From Bathynomus jamesi (Eukaryota > Arthropoda > Malacostraca > Isopoda > Cirolanidae): DNA of 64,000 bases. Under the pieces are notes generated by a model. The model was given only the letters and a program-made list of their open reading frames with translations, ran no database searches and was not told the DNA's origin. Of the stretch, positions 43,701 through 54,187 are shown piece by piece. A program made the translations under genes and the position numbers. Location: contig JAJOZX010000874.1 in assembly GCA_023014485.1 (NCBI GenBank), positions 959,501-1,023,500 on the forward strand, in the 5' to 3' direction. The stretch's first letter is position 1. Every line of letters begins with the position of its first letter.

Positions 43701-44640
43701 TTATCTTTGTCCTATATTTATATTTGTCAGCTGGTTTTGTAATTGCTGGATGGTATTTCGCAGCTGAAATGTGTTGGCTGCGTCTAAAAAGTTGGCACGC
43801 TTCTTTGATGTTCGTTTTTTCTGTTCACTCGTTGCGTTCCTTTGAGGGTGGTGGTATCGGCATTTTTTTCCGTATTTGCAACTCCCATATCTTGCATAAG
43901 TGTTGCAGACCGTAAGATGGTGGGACATGCATTTCTTATCAAATTTGCAGTATCCACTTGTGTAATGCGTTTTGCATAATGTGGGATGTGCATATATGCA
44001 TTGCCCATCCCGATATCTGCAGTTCCCTTTCGCGTAGTATTTAAATACGATATTTTCTACGCTTCTGCTTCTTTTCTTATTATTTTCAAAGTTTTTAATT
44101 TTGGCATTATCATTATTTTTCTTTGGCTGTTTATTTTTTACGTTTTTAGTTATTATCTTTTTATCATTTCGCTCGTTGGACCGTTTGACTACTTCGCAAC
44201 TTTTATTTATTTCTTATCTTTCATCTGTCTTTTTTCCGTATTATATTGTTTATATCGTTATTTGTTATTAAATTGTTGTTCGTTATTATGCTGTTATTCG
44301 TTATTTCGTCTTCTCTCTCATCCACCCGGTTTTTCATTGGGACCATTCCGGACCCATGTGTCCCCATTATTTCACTCTTTTTTGTAAATTTCGAGTCTGC
44401 TATCTCCATTTCTTTAAAGACCGAGAAAGAATTTACGGTCTGTGTACATGCGCCACATAGAAATTTGATCCCCACGACGTGTTTCGCGTTCGAGACAAGA
44501 GTTATTTCTCTATCATTCCAATTCATGCAGATAAAGTCGTTTAGTCGTTGGCAGAAATCACATCTAATCGCCAAGTTTTCCGTTGTTACTAGATTGCACA
44601 AACTACAGATTAAGTGAGAATTTGGACCCATAGCCATGGT
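43701..44640 (-). pseudogene. LINE family 3 ORF1: PHD-like finger plus three CCCH zinc fingers
   Basis: MAMGPNSHLICSLCNLV at 44637 opens a PHD-like module (CSLC, CDFC, then FLCGACT, about residues 11-65). After a polar Asn-rich linker and a stop near 44221, the frame at about 44010-43860 reads a degraded finger (NCRYRDGQCIYAH, lacking its first Cys). Two perfect C-x8-C-x5-C-x3-H fingers follow, LCKTHYTSGYCKFDKKC and VCNTYARYGSCKYGKKC, each continuing to the final His. A coiled-coil-like tail (LRNTIQQLQNQLTNINIG) ends at 43701. It would bind element RNA. Two frame breaks are present. Confidence 0.75.
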
Positions 44641-45111
44641 ATTCCTTAATTAGCGTAGAAAGAAATACCCACACAAATTCTTTATTTATTTATTTTTATT
44701 TTTATTTCTGTTTCTTTCCTTTCGATGGTAGAGAGTATTTCGAGGGTTTTCTGACCTTTGCGTTTTATGACCTTTTTCCTGCCTTGTTTCAAATTTTTTC
44801 GAATGCCAACCGTATTTCGTTTTGAATATATACGTTAAAACTGCTGATAAATTATGTAAACTGTATTGCACTTTCTTAATTTTAATGAATTTCACTTTAT
44901 AATTTATATGCACGGATTCAATGGTACTTTATACACTTTCGGGTGCAAACAGAATAAACCGCCGAGTAGATTAGTTCCTTCTAATTTGGGTGTTAAATAG
45001 AGAGAGCAAAACAACACGTCCATTCACCACAGGGTACAAGCAACTGTGTGTGTAATATATATATATATATATATATATATGTGTATATATATATATATAT
45101 GTGTGTATATA
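44641..45111. other. AT-rich gap, then (TA)n/(GT)n
   Basis: No gene recognised between 44641 and 45050; probably the LINE family 3 5' leader in part. Microsatellite 45056-45111 abuts the next transposon. Confidence 0.6.
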
Positions 45112-46017
45112 CAGGGCGTCCCAAAAAAATGTATACACACTTTAACAGCTGATAGCTCAATTGATGTTTCTTTCTTTCCAAGTTAAACCCATTAGAATTA
45201 ATAATGGCAGTCAGACTAAGCTTGCAACAAAGGAAATTCATTCTAAAATGCTACTGGAAGTGTGAAAACGCAGTTGAAGTGCAAAGACAGTTTAGGAGGG
45301 AGTTTCAAACAGATCCACCAACGCGACTTACCATCACTCGAATTAGAGATAAGTTTGAAGCCGATGGAACTGTTCAGAATGTCCACAAGAAGCGTTCCGG
45401 AAGACCACGGACATCGACAAGCCCCACAAAGCAAGAAAGAGTACTGGAAACGTATCACCAAAGTCCAAGAAAATCTGTGCGGCAAGCGAGTCGTGAGGTA
45501 GGAATTTCAGAATCGTCTGTCCAACGCATTTTGAAGCGCTGTCAATGGAAAAGTTACATTCCAAGATTAGTCCATGCTATTAATGAAGATGATCCGGACC
45601 GAAGAGTGGAGTATTGCGAGTGGTACTTGGCACGATGTGGATGTGGATTGGACGAAGGGGTTTCGTAGAATACCCTCCGCGTTCACCAGACCTCACACCA
45701 CTAGACTTTTTTTTATGGGGATACTTAAAAGACAAAGTCTACGCTATAAAACCTGCAACAGTCGCTGAATTGAGAGCAGCCATTGAACGAGAATGCACAC
45801 AAATACCAAACGAAATGTTTCGTGATGTTTGCGATTCCATTGCTTCGCGTTATCAGCAGTGCCTGGACCAGAACGGACGTCAGTTTGAAAACAGGCGTTG
45901 ACAAAACAATTAAATAATGTCTGTAGATTCTATTACATTTTGAAAATGAAATGTATTTTAATAAACACTGCCTTTATAATTATTTAAAGTGTGTATACAT
46001 TTTTTTGGGACGCCCTG
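45112..46017 (+). mobile_element. Internally deleted Tc1/mariner-type transposon with perfect TIRs
   Basis: CAGGGCGTCCCAAAAAAATG at 45112 and its exact complement ending 46017. The match extends 34 bp without mismatch. TA flanks on both sides inside microsatellites. 906 bp versus about 1.3 kb expected for a full element. Confidence 0.92.
45204..45901 (+). pseudogene. Transposase with catalytic centre deleted
   Basis: The N-terminal ORF 45204-45668 starts [18 protein letters not shown], with HTH regions ([31 protein letters not shown]) and [10 protein letters not shown]. At about 45640 it jumps to [27 protein letters not shown] in another frame, continuing to 45901. The region with the first and second catalytic Asp is gone (roughly 450 bp by comparison with the DD41D copy at 33.3 kb). 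Only the third Asp remains. Non-autonomous. Confidence 0.88.
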
Positions 46018-46109
46018 TATATATATATATATATATATATATACCGTATATATATATATATATATATATATATAATCATGCGGGTTGCTTCTACAGAGCT
46101 TCAATTTAA
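46018..46109. repeat. (TA)n microsatellites and short spacer before the palindrome
   Basis: TA runs 46018-46041 and 46046-46073, then a 36-bp unique spacer. Confidence 0.9.
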
Positions 46110-46176
46110 TATTTAGGAGAAATCCAATGACAAGGAGAAATGTAAATGCCATGAAAAGTCTTCTTTAATGCGCAAC

Positions 46177-46202
46177 GTTTCGAGCAATACGCTCATCTTC
46201 AG
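46177..46202 (-). ncRNA. Hammerhead-like core, PLE 2 left end
   Basis: Minus strand: CTGAAGA, one base, stem GAGC/GCTC with loop GTATT, then GAAA. Same layout as in PLE 1. Helix III and cleavage site not established. Confidence 0.5.
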
Positions 46203-46765
46203 GCTGTTTAATAACAATGTGAAATTAAAATCAATATTGAATGAAAAACAAACAGAAAATTTCTATAACCTATTCGTAAAGACAAATTTTAAAAGACTGA
46301 GAAAAGAGGGTTAAATTCTAAGTTATACAGATTTACATATAAAAATTAAGAAGTTATTTTTAAATACATATAGTAAATGTGAAATTAATACACTGGAAAA
46401 ATTAACAATAGTACACTGGAATAATGGAACTAGCTACCTTACACAGCATCCGAGGCTGACTAATTTGAGCAGAGACAGGAACGGGAAACACGAGAGATGG
46501 CGAGGGCGATTGGGGAAGGAGGGATTATAAGGAATTGGGGAAGGAGGAGGGATCATAGCAAATTGAGAGGGACGGCGATGAGTCAACATTCAGACTAGGG
46601 GACAATGCTTTAATGAAAAGCGATTCTAAAATTCTTAGTGAGTTGGGACAAGTATTACAACCAAGAATTTTAAAATTGTCTAAAGTGACATCAATTTTAC
46701 ATTTATGCTGTGTTCACGAATACTCGAGGCTTCTTTAGTTTTTAAAATTTTACCTGTTCGGCCAC

Positions 46766-47686
46766 TTATTCCCATATGCGAATAAAATCTAGCCCTGAGA
46801 GAGCGAACAGTGCTGCCGATGTAATTCCCAAGGAGACACCTGGGCAGGTAAATAAATATACAACACCGCTACGCAACGAGTCAGGGGTTCGATCCTTCGC
46901 TGAGAAAAAGCTACCTAAAGACGTTTTATTAATAAATATGATGCGGAAATCAGTATGATAAAAAAATTTCCTTAACAATTTTGTAAATTTAAGCTTAAAT
47001 TCCTTATTCAAAGGACCCATTTCAGGTACCAAGAAATATTTTATATCCTTCGGCACTGTAATACATGGAAGTTGAGGGCTATAAACATTATTTAAGAAGG
47101 ATCTAATTAGTTTGTCTACATATTGAACAGGAAAACTATTATTAGTAAAGTATGATCTTAGATTATTAAATTCATCATTAAGTAAGGTAAAATTAGAGGT
47201 CAAATTATATCCTCTGAACAGGAGAGTTTTAATACAAGACATCTTATAGTTGAAATCAGTAAAACTAAAAAAATTCATGCCCAAACCAGTGAAAGTGGGT
47301 TTCCTGTAAACTGATGTAGTAATAGAATCACCGTTTTTCGAAATTAAAAGATCTAAGAAGGGGAGGGAGCCATTTTGCTCAGTTTCCATTGTATACGTTA
47401 TATTGGGGTGCAAAGAATTTAGGAAGTTAAAGAATTGTTGCGCTTGTACCGCATTATCAAAGACTGCTATCGAATCATCAACGAAGCGTCGATAGAAAAT
47501 TGGCTTGAGATGAGTGGGAGATTGTCTAAAAATTCCACTTTCTAAATGAGTCATAAAAAAGTCAGCTGCTAACGGTCCAACTGGTGATCCCATCCCTACC
47601 CCATCAATTTGTTGGTAAACCTTATTGTTGAAAGTGAAATAGCATTGTTTGAAGACCAATTCTAAAAGTTCCTTAAAATGAGACAA
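46766..47686 (-). pseudogene. Penelope-like RT, left copy, catalytic part
   Basis: 306 codons identical to the right copy except for a Gly/Val difference and a frameshift at about 46850. QIDGVGMGSPVGPLAADFF (motif B), PIFYRRFVDDSIAVF (catalytic FVDD, about residues 63-77) and GSLPFLDLLISK (about 106-117) are visible. The shift turns the GIY-YIG start into VSLGITSAALFALSG, destroying the nuclease in this copy. Confidence 0.9.
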
Positions 47687-47855
47687 TGAAAAACCATGAA
47701 AATTATCAACTGAGCTAAAAACCCTATCTAAAATAATGGCAATAGTTTCAGATACAGGTACATTTGTGAAAAGTGACTTTACATCAAAACTGACAAAAAA
47801 CTTTTTTGAATCGAAGTTTTTACCAAGGAGTCTTTTTGGAATTCAAACGAGTTAT

Positions 47856-48587
47856 TTATAGTGTAAGCATTTTCGCAAAGGGGGACAGGAGACGAACAAC
47901 AAATTTTGCCAATTGAAAGGTGGGTAAGTTATACGAAGCTAAAATAGGACGGAGAGGTGTTCCAGCTTTATGGATTTTAGGCAGACAGTATAATTGAGCA
48001 AGATTAGCACCAGATGCGAACAACTGAGAGTAAGTATCATTTTTTATTATCTTTAAGGACTTTAGTCGTGACAGAAATCTATTAACCTGGTCTTCTAACC
48101 TTACAATGACTTTATTTACAGGTTCTAGAATTTGTTTGAATTTAGTAAGATCACTTAGGATTTCATTAGTTTTGTTTATGTAGTCCGATTTATTCAAAAT
48201 AACCACTCCGTTACCCTTGTCTGGTCTAGTCACAACAATCTCCTGGTTCTTTGCCAAATTCTTAATACACTGCAAATCACTCTTCCTAAATATGAAAGAT
48301 TGAAATTTAAGATTTCTAAGTTTAAGAAAAAATTCTTGAGTTAAATTTGAGAACTGACATTTGAAATTATTGAAATCCCCCACATGGGGAACATTTTTCA
48401 AGCCATTGAAAAATTTTTCAAAGTAAAGAAAAAACGAAGGCTTATATATTTGAAACAACGGAAGCTTAAATTGCAAACCAAGTGACAGTAAAAACTTTTC
48501 CCGAGGGGAGAGTGTGTAACTAGAAAGATTCGAAATTACCTTCTCTGAATTGAAAAAATTTAAAGGCTTTGGGAATGAATTCACCAA
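47856..48587 (-). pseudogene. Penelope-like RT, left copy, N-terminal part
   Basis: 243 codons from MVNSFPKPLNFFNSEK to SPFAKMLTL. It carries EIVVTRPDKGNGVVILNKSDY (about residues 118-138) and YCLPKIHKAGTPLRPILAS (about 204-222), conserved Penelope N-terminal and fingers motifs. It is cut from the catalytic part by a one-base shortened A run at about 47875 and by the frameshift (CCTTGGTAAA) shared with the right copy. Confidence 0.88.
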
Positions 48588-48868
48588 ATTTTTTCAATTC
48601 AGAGAAGGTAATTTCGAATCTTTCTAGTTACACACTCTCCCCTCGGGAAAAGTTTTTACTGTCACTTGGTTTGCAATTTAAGCTTCCGTTGTTTCAAATA
48701 TATAAGCCTTCGTTTTTCTTTACTTTGAAAAATTTTTCAATGGCTTGAAAAATGTTCCCCATGTGGGGGATTTCAATAATTTCAAATGTCAGTTCTCAAA
48801 TTTAACTCAAGAATTTTTTCTTAAACTTAGAAATCTTAAATTTCAATCTTTCATATTTAGGAAGTGAT

Positions 48869-49366
48869 TTGCAGTGTATTAAGAATTTGGCAAAGAACCA
48901 GGAGATTGTTGTGACTAGACCAGACAAGGGTAACGGAGTGGTTATTTTGAATAAATCGGACTACATAAACAAAACTAATGAAATCCTAAGTGATCTTACT
49001 AAATTCAAACAAATTCTAGAACCTGTAAATAAAGTCATTGTAAGGTTAGAAGACCAGGTTAATAGATTTCTGTCACGACTAAAGTCCTTAAAGATAATAA
49101 AAAATGATACTTACTCTCAGTTGTTCGCATCTGGTGCTAATCTTGCTCAATTATACTGTCTGCCTAAAATCCATAAAGCTGGAACACCTCTCCGTCCTAT
49201 TTTAGCTTCGTATAACTTACCCACCTTTCAATTGGCAAAATTTGTTGTTCGTCTCCTGTCCCCCTTTGCGAAAAATGCTTACACTATAAATAACTCGTTT
49301 GAATTCCAAAAAGACTCCTTGGTAAAAACTTCGATTCAAAAAAGTTTTTTGTCAGTTTTGATGTAA
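48869..49366 (+). pseudogene. Penelope-like RT, right copy, N-terminal part
   Basis: The same sequence as the left copy from MQCIKNLAKNQEIVV onward. A 2-base deletion (GGAAGTGATTT instead of GGAAGAGTGATTT) near 48862 cuts off the upstream ~110 codons. The ORF ends at the shared frameshift (LVKTSIQKSF.., 49320-49366); reading in the next frame gives KKFFVSFDVKSLFTNVP, motif A. Confidence 0.88.
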
Positions 49367-49458
49367 AGTCACTTTTCACAAATGTACCTGTATCTGAAAC
49401 TATTGCCATTATTTTAGATAGGGTTTTTAGCTCAGTTGATAATTTTCATGGTTTTTCA

Positions 49459-50622
49459 TTGTCTCATTTTAAGGAACTTTTAGAATTGGTCTTCAAACAA
49501 TGCTATTTCACTTTCAACAATAAGGTTTACCAACAAATTGATGGGGTAGGGATGGGATCACCAGTCGGACCGTTAGCAGCTGACTTTTTTATGACTCATT
49601 TAGAAAGTGTAATTTTTAGACAATCTCCCACTCATCTCAAGCCAATTTTCTATCGACGCTTCGTTGATGATTCGATAGCAGTCTTTGATAATGCGGTACA
49701 AGCGCAACAATTCTTTAACTTCCTAAATTCTTTGCACCCCAATATAACGTATACAATGGAAACTGAGCAAAATGGCTCCCTCCCCTTCTTAGATCTTTTA
49801 ATTTCGAAAAACGGTGATTCTATTACTACATCAGTTTACAGGAAACCCACTTTCACTGGTTTGGGCATGAATTTTTTTAGTTTTACTGATTTCAACTATA
49901 AGATGTCTTGTATTAAAACTCTCCTGTTCAGAGGATATAATTTGACCTCTAATTTTACCTTACTTAATGATGAATTTAATAATCTAAGATCATACTTTAC
50001 TAATAATAGTTTTCCTGTTCAATATGTAGACAAACTAATTAGATCCTTCTTAAATAATGTTTATAGCCCTCAACTTCCATGTATTACAGTGCCGAAGGAT
50101 ATAAAATATTTCTTGGTACCTGAAATGGGTCCTTTGAATAAGGAATTTAAGCTTAAATTTACAAAATTGTTAAGGAAATTTTTTTATCATACTGATTTCC
50201 GCATCATATTTATTAATAAAACGTCTTTAGGTAGCTTTTTCTCAGCGAAGGATCGAACCCCTGACTCGTTGCGTAGCGGTGTTGTATATTTATTTACCTG
50301 CCCTAGGTGTCTCCTTGGGAATTACATCGGCAGCACTGTTCGCTCTCTCAGGGCTAGATTTTATTCGCATATGGGAATAAGTGGCCGAACAGGTAAAATT
50401 TTAAAAACTAAAGAAGCCTCGAGTATTCGTGAACACAGCATTAAATGTAAAATTGATGTCACTTTAGACAATTTTAAAATTCTTGGTTGTAATACTTGTC
50501 CCAACTCACTAAGAATTTTAGAATCGCTTTTCATTAAAGCATTGTCCCCTAGTCTGAATGTTGACTCATCGCCGTCCCTCTCAATTTGCTATGATCCCTC
50601 CTCCTTCCCCAATTCCTTATAA
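49459..50622 (+). pseudogene. Penelope-like RT and GIY-YIG endonuclease, right copy
   Basis: 387 codons. Motif B GVGMGSPVGPLAADFF (about residues 29-44), RRFVDDSIAVF (about 67-77), GSLPFLDLL (about 106-114), then a complete GIY-YIG domain: TCPRCLLGNYIGSTVRSLRARF (about 282-303), with SIREHSIKC (about 327) and LRILESLFIKALSPSLN (about 354-370, Glu conserved). Upstream motif A is out of frame because of the shared lesion. Otherwise this is the best nuclease domain in the window. It nicks target DNA and primes reverse transcription in this family. Confidence 0.92.
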
Positions 50623-50947
50623 TCCCTCCTTCCCCAATCGCCCTCGCCATCTCTCGTGTTTCCCGTTCCTGTCTCTGCTCAAATTAGTCAGCCTCGGATA
50701 CTGCTGTGTAAGGTAGCTAGTTCCATTATTCCAGTGTACTATTGTTAATTTTTCCAGTGTATTAATTTCACATTTACTATATGTATTTAAAAATAACTTC
50801 TTAATTTTATATGTAAATCTGTATAACTTAGAATTTAACCCTCTTTTCTCAGTCTTTTAAAATTTGTCTTTACGAATAGGTTATAGAAATTTTCTGTTTT
50901 GTTTTTCATTCAATATTGATTTTAATTTCACATTGTTATTAAACAGC

Positions 50948-50973
50948 CTGAAGATGAGCGTATTGCTCGAAAC
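50948..50973 (+). ncRNA. Hammerhead-like core, PLE 2 right end
   Basis: CTGAAGA, T, GAGC-GTATT-GCTC, GAAA on the plus strand, followed by CGTTGCGC. Identical to the left copy. It lies about 330 bp past the RT stop and 70 bp from the element end. Confidence 0.5.
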
Positions 50974-51061
50974 GTTGCGCATTAAAGAAGACTTTTCATG
51001 GCATTTACATTTCTCCTTGTCATTGGATTTCTCCTAAATATATATATATATATATATATAC

Positions 51062-51150
51062 ACCTTACCTTACCTTATGAACCTTATGTTTTTTCGTGCG
51101 TTGGTTTCTCTTCACACGAAGGTCAAGCTGGTGGGCCCGCCTCTACATAT
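51062..51150 (-). mobile_element. LINE family 2 3'-end fragment
   Basis: On the minus strand AGAGGCGGGCCCACCAGCTT and GACCTTCGTGTGAAG match the C-terminal codons (ATSLTFV) and stop of LINE family 2 at 7060-7098. It is followed by an AAGGT-type repeat tail. About 90 bp only. Confidence 0.75.
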
Positions 51151-51557
51151 TATATATATATACTTATAAATATCAACTTTAGTAGTTCTAAAACAGATAC
51201 TTTAATTTGCAGGGATCGTTTGTCGACGCGGCTATATCATTCGAGTTAGATGAAATAAATTCGGAATATATACTTGAAGTAGAAATTTGAGTCACCTTTA
51301 AGAGAAAATGTAGAATAATAATAATCAGTAAGTCTATTCATTCACATATACTCTGATGCATTCTTTATTGTGAGGACGGATGAATAGCTGGGCACAGCCT
51401 GCCGACACCGGGAACCGAGCCCCTGACAGATAGCTTTACACATCAAAATATGATTATTATGGATTTTATAAAATAATCAACACTTGCAAAAGAATCTTGA
51501 TTATTATAATATTTAATATGATTCCCACTCTTTGCGTATAACATATACTGCACTTCC

Positions 51558-51585
<28 letters not shown>
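51151..51585. other. AT-rich gap
   Basis: No gene or repeat recognised except (TA)n at 51558-51585. Confidence 0.6.
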
Positions 51586-51588
<3 letters not shown>

Positions 51589-52086
51589 TGGTGGACCAGA
51601 TATCCGCATCTGCATTATTTTTAACATCCGCATCTGCACTTCTGACTGCGGATGTTATGTGGATATTACCTCTAATAAATTATGCAATTTACAATTAAAT
51701 TGGCTTATAAAATAGCTTATAAGGCCCAGTCATGCACATTTCATGTAAAGTATTAATTAGTAATGAAAAACAAATATATAAACCTCAAAATATAAATACC
51801 TGATAACACAGAAAATTGAATGAAACTTGTTTCATTGAATTTTCTATGGTTGAAACTCTTGAGAAAGTTATTATTTTATCATAATGAAAACATTAATATT
51901 AATTTTAATTCTTATGCATTGCCTGCCATAATAGTAATATCAGGAAATTTGAAAAATTATGTCATATATTCATAATTCTATATTATATTGATAGATTAAC
52001 TAAATATCCGCATCCGCATCCGCGGATATTGAAATTTAAAATCCGCATCCGCAGATGTTGAAAAACTGACATCCGGTCCACCACTA
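51586..52086. mobile_element. 501-bp MITE with TAGTGGTGGACC termini
   Basis: TAGTGGTGGACCAGAT at 51586 is inverted as ATCCGGTCCACCACTA ending at 52086. Subterminal ATCCGCATCYGC repeats (four on the left, five on the right) are arranged inversely. No ORF. Flanks are (TA)n, so the target duplication cannot be sized. The terminus style is hAT-like. Confidence 0.8.
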
Positions 52087-52433
52087 ATATATATATAGGA
52101 AGAGAGTGTTACAGTTACAATGAGTTACAAGGTGAAGCTTCAAGTACCTTCGAACCTCTCAGGGAAGTTCGTGGTTTGTGGTCCACTTAAGAGAAAATTA
52201 CGAATAACATCACATTTCAGAATGAACTTATGGAATTTTATAAAATTAATTAATAGAAACAGAACAGGACTTTTACCTTAATATTGAAGGTCTTCTCTAA
52301 AATATTAATTATTAATTATATTAATTGGTTATTACTATTAAAACTATTCTATAATTTAAAAATGAGTACACCTGCTATTTTAATGAATCATTTTACAACA
52401 AAGTGTAATGAGTTGAAAACATATTATTACAAT

Positions 52434-52467
<34 letters not shown>

Positions 52468-52484
52468 TGTATATATATGTGATG
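52087..52484. other. AT-rich gap
   Basis: Nothing recognised; (TA)n at 52436-52480. Confidence 0.6.
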
Positions 52485-52620
52485 AAATAACCACGAAGGA
52501 AGCACCGAATGGTGCTCAAGAGCTTTCGCTTAATGACATCCTCAGGAACACTAAAATAAAAAACAAATTCGCGACTAAATATAGGACACAAAAAATAAAA
52601 TAGAAATACGGGTACATAAA
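52485..52620 (-). mobile_element. Penelope-like element 1 family, 3'-end fragment
   Basis: Minus strand carries CCTGAGGATGTCATTAAGCG, then AAAGCTCTTGAGCACCATTC and CCTTCGTGGTTATTTC, matching the PLE 1 terminus at 27010-27080. The hammerhead-like core (52545-52522) has a weaker stem here. It sits just downstream of the splice donor of the putative exon at 52631-52828. Confidence 0.75.
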
Positions 52621-52630
52621 TTTTTTACAC

Positions 52631-52828
52631 TTACATATCAACTGTAATACCTTGCACCGGATCAAACGGAGCGTCACTGCAAAAGTCAGCGACGGTTTGC
52701 GTTGAAAATAATTCGTTCCGATCGGATGCGTTAAAAAGACTAATTGTAATACCGGCATTATGGCACCCCTCTTCATATAACTCCGGTAAACTGTAAAGTT
52801 GTTGTTGTGACTGGTTGGCGGTGTCCAT
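52631..52828 (-). CDS. Putative first coding exon of an unidentified gene
   Basis: Starts MDTANQSQQQLYSLPELYEE at 52828 and runs 65 codons to GITVDM, where GATAT/GTAAGTG (about 52636-52630) is a strong splice donor just before the in-frame TAA. Upstream on the same strand is a TATA box with CCAAT motifs. Codon usage and composition are unlike the surrounding repeats. No domain is recognised and no second exon was found; a Penelope fragment follows directly downstream. This could be a true host exon, a gene-start pseudogene, or chance. Confidence 0.4.
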   Translation of the reverse strand: MDTANQSQQQLYSLPELYEEGCHNAGITISLFNASDRNELFSTQTVADFCSDAPFDPVQGITVDM

Positions 52829-52894
52829 GACGGAGGGAATGTGTGATTATTCACTGGTAAAATAACTGCTGTGAGTTGCAGCTGAAAATACTTC

Positions 52895-52902
52895 CTTTTA
52901 TA
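52895..52902 (-). promoter_or_regulatory. TATA box with upstream CCAAT motifs
   Basis: TATAAAAG on the minus strand, about 67 bp upstream of the ATG at 52828, so transcription would start near 52870. CCAAT or ATTGG pentamers lie further upstream at 52943-52947, 52967-52971 and 53025-53029. The spacing is typical of an animal core promoter. Confidence 0.5.
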
Positions 52903-53039
52903 TGCAATGATTCCCGAATGTGGCAGTCCCTTAAGCTTGTTGATTGGATGTTAATGTAACTGTGTGCCAATCAGATGTCGTAACACCGAAGTAACGGCCC
53001 CACGCTTTGGGCATTGAAGTTCTGATTGGACACCTTCAC

Positions 53040-53718
53040 GAATAATGAAGGTGTGTCTTTATCAAATTTGGCTTTTTCACTCCTCAGATTATTTCACTGT
53101 TTTCATAAGCTCTGAATGCATTTATTATATAAGATTTTATAAAGAAAGATGATATATTGTTCGAGGGTTATTTAGTCTCTTTCGTAACAACTATAAGATT
53201 ATATGATGCAAAGAAACTTTACTTGAAAATCTCTACAACGTGTGGGTAGATCATCTGAATGATGAGGACGGTCAATCATCGAACAATTACCTAGATCTAA
53301 CGTCGTTTAACCTCGCTGATCCAATGGGAAGCTGTGTTACAACGTTGTCACAAAACATGCGAAATACATAGACTACATGTTCTACAGTACATTGCGCAGT
53401 AAAAATAGCCTAGAAACCCGAAATTTATAAAAAGTATAAAAATATTACTAATTAGTAATAAGTGAAATATTCTGATACCTCTCACAATAATAACAATTAG
53501 TACATTTTTATGCATTTTAGAAATTTAATTTCTGGGCGAACTTTTTTCCAATACTGTATAGTTTTAGTATACGCTGACACTCTTTGTGCTTTTATAAAAC
53601 ATTATGCTAGGGGGGTTCTTAATCCTAAATTTTGCTTGGGACAAGTATAAAATTTGGAGACACCATTTCTAAGCACGATTTTATATTTAATTTTTTTTTC
53701 CGAAACCTCTTACCCCCA
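53040..53718. other. AT-rich gap between putative promoter and element E
   Basis: No gene recognised. Confidence 0.5.
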
Positions 53719-54187
53719 TGTACACCCCCCTGAAGGCATACATATGTGAATTTTCTGTTTTTCTGCTGTATAATCGATATTTATTGCCAGATGTGCTTTG
53801 TAATATGTCCTTTATAAGGGTTTTCAGTGTCGCAAAACACGAACACACATTCGTAATGGAACTTTGAAAAATCATTATGGCGTTAATCCAAGGTGGCGGT
53901 CAAAATCACAAATTTTTGGGCATTTGAAAGTGAAATGTGGATGGAAATACTACAAACATCCATTATACTATATTTAATTGGGGGTTTGCGACAACACTGA
54001 ACAGAATTATGCAGTTGACAAGGTATTTGTGAGAACTAATACAGTTAAATCATGAACTTTCAACCCATCTGAGATCATCAAGGACAATAAGGAGAGTGCT
54101 AAGTGCACAAAGACCGATTTCAAGATGATTTTCACACATTCTATATTTGTATAAAGATCATAGTACATTACCATACACGCATATTGT

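Larger units (their letters stand above)
42265..44640 (-). mobile_element. LINE family 3, 3'-truncated, with zinc-finger ORF1
   Basis: On the minus strand, ORF1 (44640-43580) is followed by endonuclease (43502-42880) and the EN-RT linker ending at SFSIPKTDKGTVV near 42265. RT is absent. Related to but distinct from LINE family 2 (copies at 4.1 and 60.5 kb). Losing the 3' rather than the 5' end is unusual for a LINE, so the break against the Maverick at 42265 is a rearrangement junction rather than an insertion end. Confidence 0.75.
46110..51042. mobile_element. Penelope-like element 2: 4.9-kb inverted pair
   Basis: The minus copy 46110-48586 and plus copy 48587-51042 are near-identical over about 2450 bp in inverted orientation. 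They meet at TCTCTGAATTGAAAAAATT (48541) against AATTTTTTCAATTCAGAGA (48585), with a 26-bp spacer belonging to the left copy's ORF. Outer ends are AATATTTAGGAGAAATCC and its complement. Only a handful of small differences were seen. Both copies share a frameshift in the RT domain, so they descend from one already defective sequence. Confidence 0.9.
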
